DNA of 64,000 nucleotides from Aphelocoma coerulescens (taxonomy: Eukaryota > Chordata > Aves > Passeriformes > Corvidae), in contig NW_027184061.1 in the NCBI RefSeq assembly GCF_041296385.1, positions 868,001-932,000 of the forward strand, read 5' to 3'. Below, piece after piece: positions 21,594-31,099 of this stretch. Each line of letters opens with the position of its first letter. Position 1 is the first letter of the stretch. The position numbers and the translations under genes are program-made. The notes under the pieces are model-generated. The model worked only from the letters and a program-made list of their open reading frames with translations, made no database searches and was not told the origin of the DNA.

Positions 21594-24138
21594 CTATGGC
21601 ACGTGAATATCCTGCATCCAAGGATCACAGGACAGGTCTTCTAATGAGGGCCTTTCCGAGGAGAGCACGGATAAACACCGTCGGATGAGATTCTGGCACT
21701 CTGCGGAGAGAAAGCAGAAAGCGCCAGTCAGTTGCAGAAGGCTCCTGTCCGCTTTGCCCCACTCTTGCCATGGCCAGGCCGTGCTGCGTGTGCTCAGGGC
21801 TGTGCCTAAACTTTGCCATCAATTCTTTCTTTTGGAGGAGAGCAGGAGAGCAGGACATTGCCACCTCCTCAGCAGCTGCCAGAGCGGGATGCTCCTGAGC
21901 CCGCTGCTGTCTCCCAGCACTGCTATTCCCCCCGTGCTGCAGAGATGAGGATCCACCTGGAGAGAGCCGTCGTGGGAGCGAGAGCCGGCCCCAGGTGCTG
22001 TTCCAGCCCCTCCTGAAAGGGTGCTCCCCGCAGACCATCTGGTGCAGCACGATGCCCAGGGACCAGACAGTCGCTGCCTTGTCGTAGTACCAGCCGAACT
22101 GGGTCCATTCCGGGGGGCTGTAGGACGGTGTTCCTATGGAATAGAGATGGAGTTCTTCAGGGGGACGCTGCCTGCTCCCAGAGCCTCGCCCCAGCTTCCC
22201 TGGGCATGTTGGGGCCGCAGCAGCGGCACACGGCGTGACCCGCTGCCCTCTGGCCAGCACCTGGGACTTGTGTACAAACTGGGGGTTGGAAAAGAAGCCG
22301 CTGGTGTTGCAAGAGGGCAGCGGAAGCCCTGGCAAGGCCCGAGCATTCCATGCAAAGGAAAAACCCACTTGGTGCTGGGGAAAAACCACGCTTTCATCCT
22401 CCCTGCCTGCACTGCCCCAGAAACCATTCTTAAGCCAAGGCAACCACGGGCAGCAGAGCAGTCCGAGCCCTGTCTCGCCTGCACACCAAACGGGCTGGAG
22501 CACAGGTTCTGGTCCCCCCTCTCTGCTACCCCCACCCACGGGTGTTTCTGTGGCGCTGGCTGCCCCAGCCCCAGCGCCAGTCCTGGGCAGAGTGGCTGGC
22601 GAAGGCTGCCAGCAGGGCTGGAAGATGGCCCCTCAGCCAGCGCCGCTCAAAAGCAGCTCAGCTGAAGACTCTGTCTGCCATGACTGGCAGCAAAAGGGAG
22701 AATCCCCCCTGCCACAGCCAGCTTGGGCTGTGAGATGTTGGGCTGTGAGATGTTGGGCTGTGAGATGTTGGGCTGTGAGATGTTGGGCCATGAGATGTTG
22801 GGCTGTGAGATGTTGGGCTGTGAGATGCCACTACCAGGAGCCTCCCCCTGCGTGGGCTCACCTGCAAAGCTGGTGTAGGCTGCGGCTTGCAGGTAGGTGC
22901 CACAGCCAAAGTCAATGAGTTTGGCCTGCCCGGTGGCCAGGTCGACCAGGATGTTCTCCGGTTTGATGTCCCGGTGCAGGACCCCGCAGCTGGTGCAGTG
23001 CCGCACGGCCTCCAGCACCTGGCGGAACAGGTGCCGCGTCACCTCCTCGCACAGGAAGCCCCGTGCCCGAATGAAGTGAAGGAGGTCCTGACACCGCTCC
23101 GGGCGCTCCAGCACCATCACCACGTTGTTGGGGAGCTCCAGCCACTCGTGGAGCTGGACGATGCCAGGGAAGCCAGCGGACACCTTGTCCAGCAGCACGA
23201 TCTCCAGTGGTGCTCGGGTGCCGTCGGGCTGCGGGAGGAGCACGGTGCCGTCAGCGGGGCTGATGCCGTGCCGGGGCTCGGGAAGCCCTCAGCCAGCCGG
23301 GGACGCTCTGCGCGCTCCGCTGGCCCCACGGCCGCTCTCCCTCGAGGCGTTCTGGCGGCTTCCACCCTGCCGGGCCTCGGCTCATCCCCGCCCGTCGCGC
23401 CCCGGCTTCTCCCGCTGCCCCTCGCTCACTCACCAGCTCGCCCCAATGGCCGATGCGGTTCCGCGGCACCCGTTTGATGGCCACCTGCAAGGCAAGGGGA
23501 GCAGCGGGCTGAGCTCGCCGCCCGCCGTGCCCAGCCCCATGCTCCTTCTCCTCCTCCTTTGCCCCCCGCCTCCTGCGCCCGCCGCCGGCCCCGCCACTCA
23601 CCGGGGCGCCGTCCGAGAGCCGCGTGGCCGCGAAAACGCTGCCGAAGCCGCCGCGCCCCAGCAGCGAACCCAGCCGGTAGCGCTCCTTCAGGCCCTGCTG
23701 CGCCTTCCGTGCCCGCGAGACGCGGCCGTCAGCGCTCGGCCCGGGGCCAGGAACGGCCCCCGAGCGCCGCTCAACCGCCCCGGGCCGGCCATCCGCACAT
23801 GGGGGCTCTTTTGGAGGGGCCACCGGCGGCTCGGGGCCGGCGGCCGCGCTCAAGAGCGGCGGAGCTCGGAGCGGGGAAGACGCTGCGGAGGCGGCGGGAG
23901 CGGCCGCGCCGCCTGTGTCCCCGGCGGGCCCCGGGAGGAGCCGAGGCCGGGGCCGGGCTCGGGGTCGGGCCAGCCGGAGCCAGGGGCTGGCGATGGTGCC
24001 CAGGAGCCAGGCACTGATGCCCGCCCAGCAGCGCCACAGCCAGGACGGCGAGAGCCGGGCGGAGGCGGGACCGCGGCGGGACGCCCGGGGGCGGGGAGGG
24101 GGCAGCCCCGCCCGGGGCCGGGGGCGGGCCGGGGGCAT
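21594..24138 (-). CDS. PIM-like serine/threonine kinase, five coding exons, apparently intact
   Basis: Exons 24138-23602, 23484-23434, 23228-22862, 22133-21957 and 21700-21594 join in phase to 412 residues. All introns are GT-AG. The kinase domain has a glycine loop (G-R-G-G-F-G-S-V, ~161-168), VAIK lysine (~183), H-R-D-I-K-P-E-N (~281-288), D-F-G (~302-304) and S-P-P-E-W (~324-328). It ends [12 protein letters not shown] kinases are constitutively active Ser/Thr kinases with an atypical hinge. About 150 residues precede the kinase core, far more than in canonical PIM1. They include a Trp-rich hydrophobic stretch at ~32-55 ([14 protein letters not shown]) that could insert in membrane. The ATG at 24138 is the first in-frame start consistent with related N-termini. 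The frame is open further upstream, so an earlier start cannot be excluded. Confidence 0.85.
22726..22830 (-). repeat. 15-bp tandem repeat in PIM-like intron 3
   Basis: Seven near-perfect copies of a 15-base unit, ggctgtgagatgttg on the plus strand, begin about 30 bases inside intron 3 of the PIM-like gene. On the coding strand the unit is in frame with exon 3 and reads I-S-Q-P-N, with one I-S-W-P-N variant. Confidence 0.95.
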
Positions 24139-24284
24139 GGCCCGGCCGGGCCTGGGGAGAGGGAGGCCGCGGGAGGGGGGGTTGGGGAACCAAAGGGAGA
24201 GCGGGAGAGGGTGCGAGACACTGGGAGAGGGAGAGGAGGAGCAGGAGAAGGGACGCAGAGGGTTCTTAGACTCGCTGCTTTTGC

Positions 24285-24324
24285 GCTGCTGCCGCTGCTG
24301 CCGCTGCTGCCGCTGCTGCCGCTG
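24285..24324 (+). repeat. CTGCTGCCG trinucleotide-type repeat
   Basis: A run of four to five 9-base units just upstream of the PIM-like coding start, on the gene's 5' side. It lies in the putative 5' UTR or promoter CpG island. Confidence 0.9.
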
Positions 24325-24619
24325 AAGCGCTGGGAGCGTTTGTCCGCGTGTCCGTGTGTCCGGTGCCCGTGTGTCCGTTCCCCCTCGCGCGCCCCACGGC
24401 CGAGCCCCGCGCGCCCCGGGGCAGCACGGGCCGCTCCGCTCCGGGGCCGAGGCGGAGTCCCGGAGCATCTCTTCCTCCCGCAGCCACACCAAACCCGCTC
24501 GGCCATTGGCAGCAGTTTTGCACACGTTTCCCTTTGAAGGGCTCCTCTCTACCCCCATTTCCAAGGAGTCTCCCTGCGGTTTTGGCACCTGCAGCGACAG
24601 GGCAGCGATTGGGCTTCAA

Positions 24620-24870
24620 ACTTCAAGAAAGACATGGAGGGGTTGGAGCACGTCCAGAGATGGGATTGGAGCTGGGGAAGGCTCTGGAGGACTTCTGAGG
24701 GGCAGCTGAGGGATCTGAGGGCGCTGAGCCTGGAGGAAAGGAGGCTCAGGGGGGACCTGGCTCTCTCCAAGTCCCTGACAGGAGGGGGCAGCCAGGAGGG
24801 GTGGGGCTCTGCTGCCAAGGGAAAGCAGGAGAGGAAATGGCCTCGGGGGAACCTTTGGGGTGGATGGTGG
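24620..24870 (+). mobile_element. CR1 LINE fragment
   Basis: Typical CR1 wording: gacatggaggggttggagca, then cctggaggaaaggaggctca, ggggacctggctctctccaa and a following gccaggaggggtggggctct. It is an internal part of the 3' region and lies just upstream of the PIM-like gene. Confidence 0.8.
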
Positions 24871-25133
24871 GGAAATTCTCATCCTCCTTGTCTCGACAAA
24901 GGGGGAGGGGGGCAGGGGTGGGGCACGACCTGGGGAGACGGGGTTGGTGACGCTGGGCCGGGGACACGGGAAAGGGCACGGGAAGCCAAAGCCCCGCTGA
25001 GCGCTGGCGCTGGGCTGGCACGGGGTGAGCCGGCAGCAGGGCCCCGCAGCCCTGAGGGACTCGCCCTGACGGCCGGGGAGTATTGATCCTGGTCTCTAAA
25101 ACATGAGACTCAATGAAATATCATTAAAAGATG

Positions 25134-25300
25134 CCTCCTTCTCCTTCTCCTTCTCCTTCTCCTTCTCCTTCTCCTTCTCCTTCTCCTTCTCCTTCTCCTT
25201 CTCCTTCTCCTTCTCCTTCTCCTTCTCCTTCTCCTTCTCCTTCTCCTTCTCCTTCTCCTTCTCCTTCTCCTTCTCCTTCTCCTTCTCCTTCTCCTTCTCC
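25134..25300 (+). repeat. (CCTTCT)n hexanucleotide array
   Basis: About 28 uninterrupted hexamers. Pure pyrimidine on the plus strand, so a mirror repeat capable of triplex formation. It truncates the zinc-finger 5' region at 25300-25560, exactly where that region normally has its short purine-rich tract, so it probably expanded from that tract. Confidence 0.98.
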
Positions 25301-25560
25301 TCCTCCTCTCCCATCCCTTCTCCTGCTCCCCCCGGGCCCAGCGCCCACCCCTGGCCCCCCGTTTTCCCAGCGCGGCCGCATCCCGCGGGAGGAGCCAAGA
25401 CGGAGCCGGGACAGGTCGGGCTGGGGCAGCGCTGGGCTCTGGGCCCGGCCTGGGCGCCCCCCACGCGCCCCCTCCTCAAATTCCGCTGGCGGGGGGCGCT
25501 GGGGGCGAGGGGGGGGCGCAGGTGGGGTCCGGGTGGGGAGCGCTGAGCGCTGCGGGTCTG
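25300..25560 (-). other. Zinc-finger 5' region without a gene
   Basis: Near-identical to 45500-45760, the 5' region of the zinc-finger gene at 43.7-44.6 kb, but the hexamer array abuts it and no zinc-finger coding exon follows to the left. It is a promoter remnant orphaned by duplication or deletion. Confidence 0.6.
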
Positions 25561-25604
25561 CCTGGCAACTGGTGAGTCACCAGCGCCGCGCGCTCTGATT
25601 GGCT
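25561..25604 (+). promoter_or_regulatory. MHC class II-type X1-X2-Y module (copy 2)
   Basis: CCTGGCAAC at 25561, TGAGTCA at 25573-25579 and CTGATTGGCT at 25595-25604; the X1-to-Y start distance is 34 bases. Same module as at 680. A second CTGATTAT-like box follows. No MHC exon lies downstream on the plus strand. Confidence 0.75.
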
Positions 25605-26059
25605 GAAGGTTGTTCAACGCCTGCTCTGATTATCTGATACTCGCGGGGAATTTTGGTTGGTCGTTGGGGGCTGTTTTGGGCGGCTTAGGGGGGGGTCTCT
25701 GCGCCTTTGGGGTCCGCTGGTGCCGATTTGGGGTTCAGGTGCCTCCAAGGGCCCCCCGGGGGGAGTGACACAGGGGTGACACACGGGGGTCCCCATTCCT
25801 GATCCATCCGGGGGCCAGTTCTACTCCCCCCACACTTGGTCCCCCCACGGGATCCCCGAAGTCCCTTCCCACTGTTCCCCAATAAACGGGACCGGCCCGA
25901 ACTGGGAAGCCTTCCTGGGAACACTGGGAGCAGCCGGGCAGGGGCAGAGGGACAGCGGGGCTGGGGGGGACACACGACCCCCCAAAATCAGCGCGGGGAT
26001 GGGGCGAGGGTTCCTGGCTGGGCCCGAGGCCACGGGGAGGGGCTTCGGCCGCCGGCGGC

Positions 26060-26248
26060 TCAGGAGCTCTGTGGGCAGAGCAAAGGGGGTGACACCGGGC
26101 TGGGGGGCCCGGGGGAGCACAGAGCTCCGGGGGAGGGGGGACACGACCCCCGGGCCCCTCCCATCACCTGCTTGTGCAGGTAGAAGCCGAGCCCCAGCGC
26201 CAGGAAGACGAAGCCCAACACGAAGCCCCCGATCCCCGTCAGCATCTT
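26060..26248 (-). pseudogene. MHC class II beta 3' end (TM exon and tail exon)
   Basis: An exon at about 26248-26168 encodes K-M-L-T-G-I-G-G-F-V-L-G then a hydrophobic span ending Y-L-H-K-Q, the connecting, transmembrane and cytoplasmic part of a class II beta chain. It is followed by a GTGATG donor, an ~100-base intron and a mini-exon (26068-26060) encoding S-S-stop. The membrane span is open. However, the beginning of the exon is replaced by C-rich sequence, and no beta-2 or beta-1 exon was found in the 1.5 kb upstream. It is a detached 3' end rather than a gene. Confidence 0.8.
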
Positions 26249-26399
26249 GGGGGGCGGGGGGGCAGCATTGGGGGGTGGAGGGCAGAAGGATCCGGGAAAT
26301 GGCAGCGGCTGCTGGGAAGGGACCGGAATGGACTGGGACAGAATGGGATGGACTGGGACAGAATGGGATGGACTAGGACGGAATGGGACAGGAGGATAC

Positions 26400-27060
26400 A
26401 CTGGGACCAGGATCAGGACTGGGCAGGGCCACATTTGGAGCACCAGGGATTATACTGGGATATATTGGGACCACACTGAGGGCTACTGGGAACATGCTGA
26501 GGCCCAATGAGTGCTGCTAGGATATACTGGGAGTGATTTGCATCATACTGGGAATGACTGGGATTGTACTGGGAGTGACTGGAACCACAGTGGTGGTGAA
26601 AGGGTGCAATTGGAAAAATGCAGGGGGCAACTGGGATCATCCTGGGAGCAGCTGGCCCATACTGGGGTCATACTGGGATCATACTGGGAGTGACAGGGTC
26701 ATGTTGCAGTGACTGGCCTAGTGCTGGGAGCATCTGGGAGTGACTGGGATCATACTGGGGGTGACAGGAATCAAACCAGACTCATACTGGGAAGTTACCT
26801 GGAATCATCCTGGGGGTGACTGGACACATACTGGGATCATGCTTAGAGCAACTGGGACCATGATGGGGACAAAAGGCATCATAGAGGGACTGACTAGGAG
26901 TGACTGGGTTCATACTGGAAGTGACCAGGGCCGTACCTTATTCTACTGGGAGGGACTGAGAGTGAAAGGAACCCTACAGGGCATGACTGGGAACAACTGG
27001 CACCATGTTGGGGGCAACTGGGATCTTATTGGGAACGACTGGGAACATAAAAGCTTGAGT
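26400..27060 (-). repeat. Degenerate minisatellite in MHC intron
   Basis: Irregular 10-26 base units of the type actgggatcatactgggag run for more than 600 bases upstream of the MHC TM exon. The same array, with small differences, occupies 46560-47260. Confidence 0.9.
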
Positions 27061-28440
27061 GGAGTTTTTATCCCGTGGCATTCCCGGGGAGCAGCGGCAG
27101 CTCCGCGCCCCCAGCCCGGGGGGTGGGAGCAGGGGAACCGCTGGCAGCACCTTCAGGGCACAGCCGAGGGCTGGGGGCTCCTCCCCCACTTCATTTTCTC
27201 TGCCCAGTTCAAATCATCCCCTCCCATTCAAATCCCCTCCATTCACATTTTCTCCCCACCATTAAAGTTTCCTTGCCCCAATTCAACTTTTCTCCCCAAT
27301 TAAGCCCTGAAGCCCCTCCCCACCCCCGGCTCCTCCCGGCAGGACCCGGCCGGGACCTTCTGGAAACAGCAGCGGGAAGAGTTCCAAAATTCCTCATTAC
27401 TTCCATCGATTTCCTTGGTTTCCGGGGCATTTTCCTGCGGCTGCTCCGGGCCATGGCTGAGGGGTCCCCTCGGGCTCCAGCCCTTTTCCAGCCCCTTTTT
27501 CCAGCTCTTCTCCTCAGCTGATCCAAAGCTGCAGATTTTGGAGGGTGGGAAGAGTCGCTCTGCTCGGGGGGTCCCCGCGGTGCCCCAGGGAGGCCCCGAG
27601 GCCGCAGCGCGGTTCCCTCGGTCCCCTTGGAGCGTTTGGAATCTCCAACTCTCAGCAATCGCTGTGTTGGGGTTCAATCCCCCCTGCAGGGTTTTCCCCC
27701 AGACCGACTTTCTTTCCAGAGGGTTTTGTGGTTTCGCTTCGAGCCGGGGCCAGAGGGCACCGGAGCGGCCGCGGGTGCTGGGGCAGGAAGGGCTGAGGGA
27801 CAGCAGCGCCCCACAAACCTCCGGGAGGGGGACAAGGGCTGGAGGGGGCAAAGAGAGAATAAACACGAGATTTCAGAAAAAGAAAAAATCCAGTAAAATA
27901 TAGATGGTATGTAAAATATAATAAAAAGAACTCTGAAAAAAGAAAGTAACAGCAGAGCTTCTTCTCCTGGGACTTTGGGTTTCTTGTCCAAGCTCCGAGC
28001 TGGGTGTGAGCCAGAAACCAGTGGCTGGGAGAGACATTGCTGCTGCAGGGCTTCCTATGGCCAGAACTAAAGTGTCGAGTATCAAGGAACAGCTTGAGGT
28101 TACAGAAGCGCCAGCGCTCCCGTTGGATTCCCTCGTTTGAAGCTGAAAGCGGAGCTCCGTCTGTGACTCTGCTTTGTAAGGATTGAATGTAAAACTCCAG
28201 AGCAATCCCCGTTTCCCTCCCTCCTCTGGCCAGCGGTGCACGGAGAAGGGATGGGAGTTTCGGTGAGTCCGTGCTTCCCCCGGAGGGACAGGAATCCTTG
28301 CCGTGTCCAGCGGGGGTCCCTCCGCAGCCGTGCGGTCACTCCCCGGCCTGGCCCTGAGGCGCGGGGCAGTCGCGGGGCAGCCGCGCTCCGGCCCCGTCAG
28401 CGGCAGCGCCGCTTCGTGCCGGGCAGGAGCGGCAGAAGGA
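27060..28440. other. No gene recognised
   Basis: The first ~600 bases are shared with 47260-47870. The rest is unique and mixed in GC. A short frame from the ATG near 27453 is conserved in both copies but encodes only ~22 residues without a recognisable motif. Intronic or flanking DNA. Confidence 0.4.
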
Positions 28441-28472
28441 GCCGGGCGGCGGCGGGGGCTGAATCCCGGCAG

Positions 28473-28612
28473 GAGGAGGAAGAGGAAGAGGAAGAGGAAG
28501 AGGAAGAGGAAGAGGAAGAGGAAGAGGAAGAGGAAGAGGAAGAGGAAGAGGAAGAGGAAGAGGAAGAGGAAGAGGAAGAGGAAGAGGAAGAGGAAGCGGA
28601 AGCGGAAGAGGA
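28473..28612 (+). repeat. (GAGGAA)n hexanucleotide array
   Basis: About 23 hexamers, pure purine on the plus strand, with gaagcg variants at the right end. Its strand asymmetry is opposite to that of the 25134-25300 array. The long Glu-, Arg/Lys- and Leu/Pro-repeat frames across it are consequences of the repeat, not genes. Confidence 0.98.
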
Positions 28613-28729
28613 AGAAGGGGCCGGGTCGGCCTGCGGCGTCCGATGGCCGGGGAGCAGCGGGGAGGCCTCGGGGAGCGGCGGCGGGCGGGGCTCTGTTGGA
28701 GCCACCCCGAGGGGTTTGTGCCGTGACGG

Positions 28730-29420
28730 GTCCCTGAAGGAGTCGCTCCGCGGGACGGGCGAGCTGGGAACGAAAGGAAATACAGAGAAGAGAATAAAAT
28801 ACAACCAAAGAGCCGCACCGAGAGGCGTCTCCCCCGCCCGCGTCTGAAGGAGCTGCACCGAGGGACGGGCGGAGGGTGAGTAGAATAAAATCCAGAGAAT
28901 GGCGTTAAATAGACTAAAAAACTGCACCGGGATGTCCGCGGCGCCCGGTGTCACTGACGAGCCGCACGGCGGGACGGGCGCTGTCGGGTGTGGCCAGAAG
29001 GGCAGCGCCGAGGAGGGTGAGAGGTGAGAATAGAAAAAACAATAGAGAGAATAGAATAAAATGCAATGAAAGAGCCTCACCCGGGGATCTCCGCAGCCCC
29101 GAGTCACTGAAGAGCTGCCCCGAGAGAGCGACGAGAGGTGACGGTGGTGAAAAAGCCGCACTGGAGGGGCTTGGGATGGGAGGTGGGAATGGACTAAACT
29201 CTAGAGAACAGAATAAAAAAATAACAAAAACCCCGCACCGGGAGTGGCCGCTGCCCGTGACTGAAAGAGCCGCACCGAGGGACCGTCGGGGCAGCACCGG
29301 GGGCTCTCGGCCGCCCCGTGTCACCGAAAGAGCCGCAGCCGGGGGGAGTTCTGGGGTCTCCTGGAGCCGCCCCGAGTGATCTCGGCCGCCCCGAGTCACT
29401 GAAGGAGGCGCAGCGAGGGA
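28730..29420 (+). repeat. Degenerate ~100-150 bp tandem units with AATAAA
   Basis: At least four or five loosely repeated units alternate an AT-rich part (agaataaaat...) with a GC-rich part (gagccgcaccgagggacggg, then a gtcactgaa motif). Unit starts lie near 28793, 28883, 29045 and 29205. Every unit retains AATAAA or AATAAAA. No coding domain recognised. Confidence 0.7.
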
Positions 29421-29556
29421 CGGGCGGGGCGCGGCCCGGATCGAGCCCCTCCAGCTGCGCCTCGAGCGGCGACCCCGCGGGACCGCGCCGGGGCCGGGCG
29501 GCGGCGGCAGCCGGAGCCGGGAAAGCGGCTTGGAGCGGCGGAGACGAGCGGGGGGT

Positions 29557-29700
29557 CCCCGACCAGCTCCGCTCAGCCCTCGGGCACCGGGGGGTTCCGG
29601 GGGTTGTTCCCCACCAGCTCCGCTCAGCCCTCGGGCACCGGGGGGTTCCGGGGGTTGTTCCCGACCAGCTCCGCTCAGCCCTCGGGCACCGCGCTGGGGT
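29557..29700 (+). repeat. ~51 bp GC-rich tandem repeat
   Basis: Nearly three copies of a unit containing accagctccgctcagccctc, then gggcaccggggggttccggg and ggttgttcc. The first two are almost identical and the third breaks off at gcaccgcgctg. Confidence 0.95.
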
Positions 29701-30590
29701 CGCCGCGCACTTTTCACCTCCGGCCGCCCCCACGGGCCGGGCCCCGCGGCTCCCGCTGCCGCCGCCTCGGCCCCGCCGAGCCCAGAAACCACGAAAAATC
29801 GCTGCCATGCACTAAAAAAGCTTTTCGTGCACAGCGATGGGTGCGGGGGGAGTCCTTATGAACTCCCCTCCCCTCAGACCCTCCCGGGCACCGTCGGGCA
29901 TTAGCGCAGCTCCCGGGGCCGTGTCCCTGCCACACTTGGGTATTAAATCCGACAGATTTGAGGAGCGGGCACAGCCCTAGAAACCAGGGCTTTGCCCTCG
30001 GGAGCTTGGAGCGGCACGAGGGGGATAAAGGATCCCCTGCATTCACCAACGCCCCCAGAAGCAGCTCTGGCCCCCGTAAGAACGGGGCTGTATTTGGGAG
30101 AGGCTGGATGGCTGGGATGGGGTCTGGAATGAGACAGACACATGTTGGGATGACGATGTTTGGGGGATCCGGTTCCTGAGGAGGTTTTGGGGCACCCTCC
30201 AATCCTGAGGGATGTGTTACTGGGAGGGGGGACACACCTGGCTCTTGCACTTGGAGTGCAGCTCCACAGGGAAGGACACGGGGAGCCCATTTTAGGGTAG
30301 ATCCTGCTGCTTTCCACCAGTTTTGGGGGTGTTGTAGACTCCTTTGGGAGATTCCCCGGTCATTTTCGGAGGTGGAGGTGAGGCCTTTTTCGGGAGGATC
30401 CTGATGCTTTCCACCACTTTTCGGGGTTCTAAATGGCTTGTGGTGGAACCACTTTCATGGGTTCTGATGCTGCCCACCCGTGCTCTGCACTGGTCCAGAC
30501 TGGTGCTCCCAGTGCTGTGTGGGGCAGGGCCATGGGGACCCCTCCACAGCACAGCCTGGCTGCTTTGGGGCTGGCAGCACTTGCCTGGTG
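29700..30590. other. No gene recognised; upstream of an orphan MHC exon
   Basis: GC-rich at first, then mixed sequence. A possible class II promoter for the exon at 30597 was looked for, but no X1-X2-Y module is visible in this stretch. Confidence 0.4.
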
Positions 30591-30596
30591 CTGGCC

Positions 30597-30681
30597 ATGG
30601 GGCGTGTGCTGGCAGCTGGGGCCGTACCGGTGGTACTGGTGGTGCTGGGAGCTCACGTGTCTGGGGGCCAGCAGGACTCGG
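30597..30681 (+). pseudogene. Orphan MHC class II beta exon 1 (signal peptide)
   Basis: The 85-base exon starts ATGGGGCGTGTGCTGGCAGC, encodes a leader with the core V-V-L-V-V-L-G-A, and ends ACTCGG before GTGAAT, in the same phase and at the same length as the exon at 42917-42833. The ATG is intact. No beta-1 exon follows within the 2 kb before the zinc-finger pseudogene, so it is called a fragment. It is the only MHC exon here on the plus strand. Confidence 0.7.
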
Positions 30682-31099
30682 GTGAATGTGGGTGTCTCAG
30701 GAGTGTGGATGGGACAATGGGAAAATACTGAGAGAGGTGGGAAAAAGGGAGGAAGAGAGCAGAAAATGGGAGCTGGAATGCCCAGACCAGGAGTCCAGCC
30801 CAGGGGTCTCTGGCCTGACTGCCCCCAGCAAGTGGCTCCCACAACCCCTCACCCTGTCCCCAAAATCCCTCGGGATCCCCCACCCATCTCTGTATTCCCC
30901 TCTCCAAAATCTCCCAGCTCCGGCGGTGAGACCAAAGGGGGCCAAGCTGCAAACTTTTTTCTCCACACAACAATCTTCCCACTTTTCCCCTTCCCGGCTT
31001 CCCCCACAGCAGCTGGGAGCAGCCAAGAGCCCAGCGCTGCCCCAGCCCGACCGGCCCCAGCTCCATCCCTGCTCCTCCCATGGGATGCGATGGGTTTGG

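Larger units (their letters stand above)
25320..27660 (+). repeat. MHC-containing duplicated block, copy 1
   Basis: Same order and orientation as 45520-47870: zinc-finger 5' region, X-Y module, MHC class IIB 3' end (minus strand), minisatellite-rich intron, then ~600 bases of shared flank ending near ctccaactctcagcaatc. Open frames through the flank are nearly identical in both copies. The copies diverge abruptly at their right ends. Confidence 0.85.

Noticed and set aside
22726..22830. CRISPR-like array
   Set aside because: Contiguous 15-base units without spacers, in a eukaryotic intron.
25103..25617. Very long Lys-Glu, Phe-Ser and Pro-Ser repeat open frames on both strands
   Set aside because: They are direct translations of the hexamer array in several frames, with no start context, splice logic or family similarity.
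28236..28847. Poly-Glu and Arg-Lys open frames
   Set aside because: Consequence of the (GAGGAA)n repeat; equally long frames exist on both strands.
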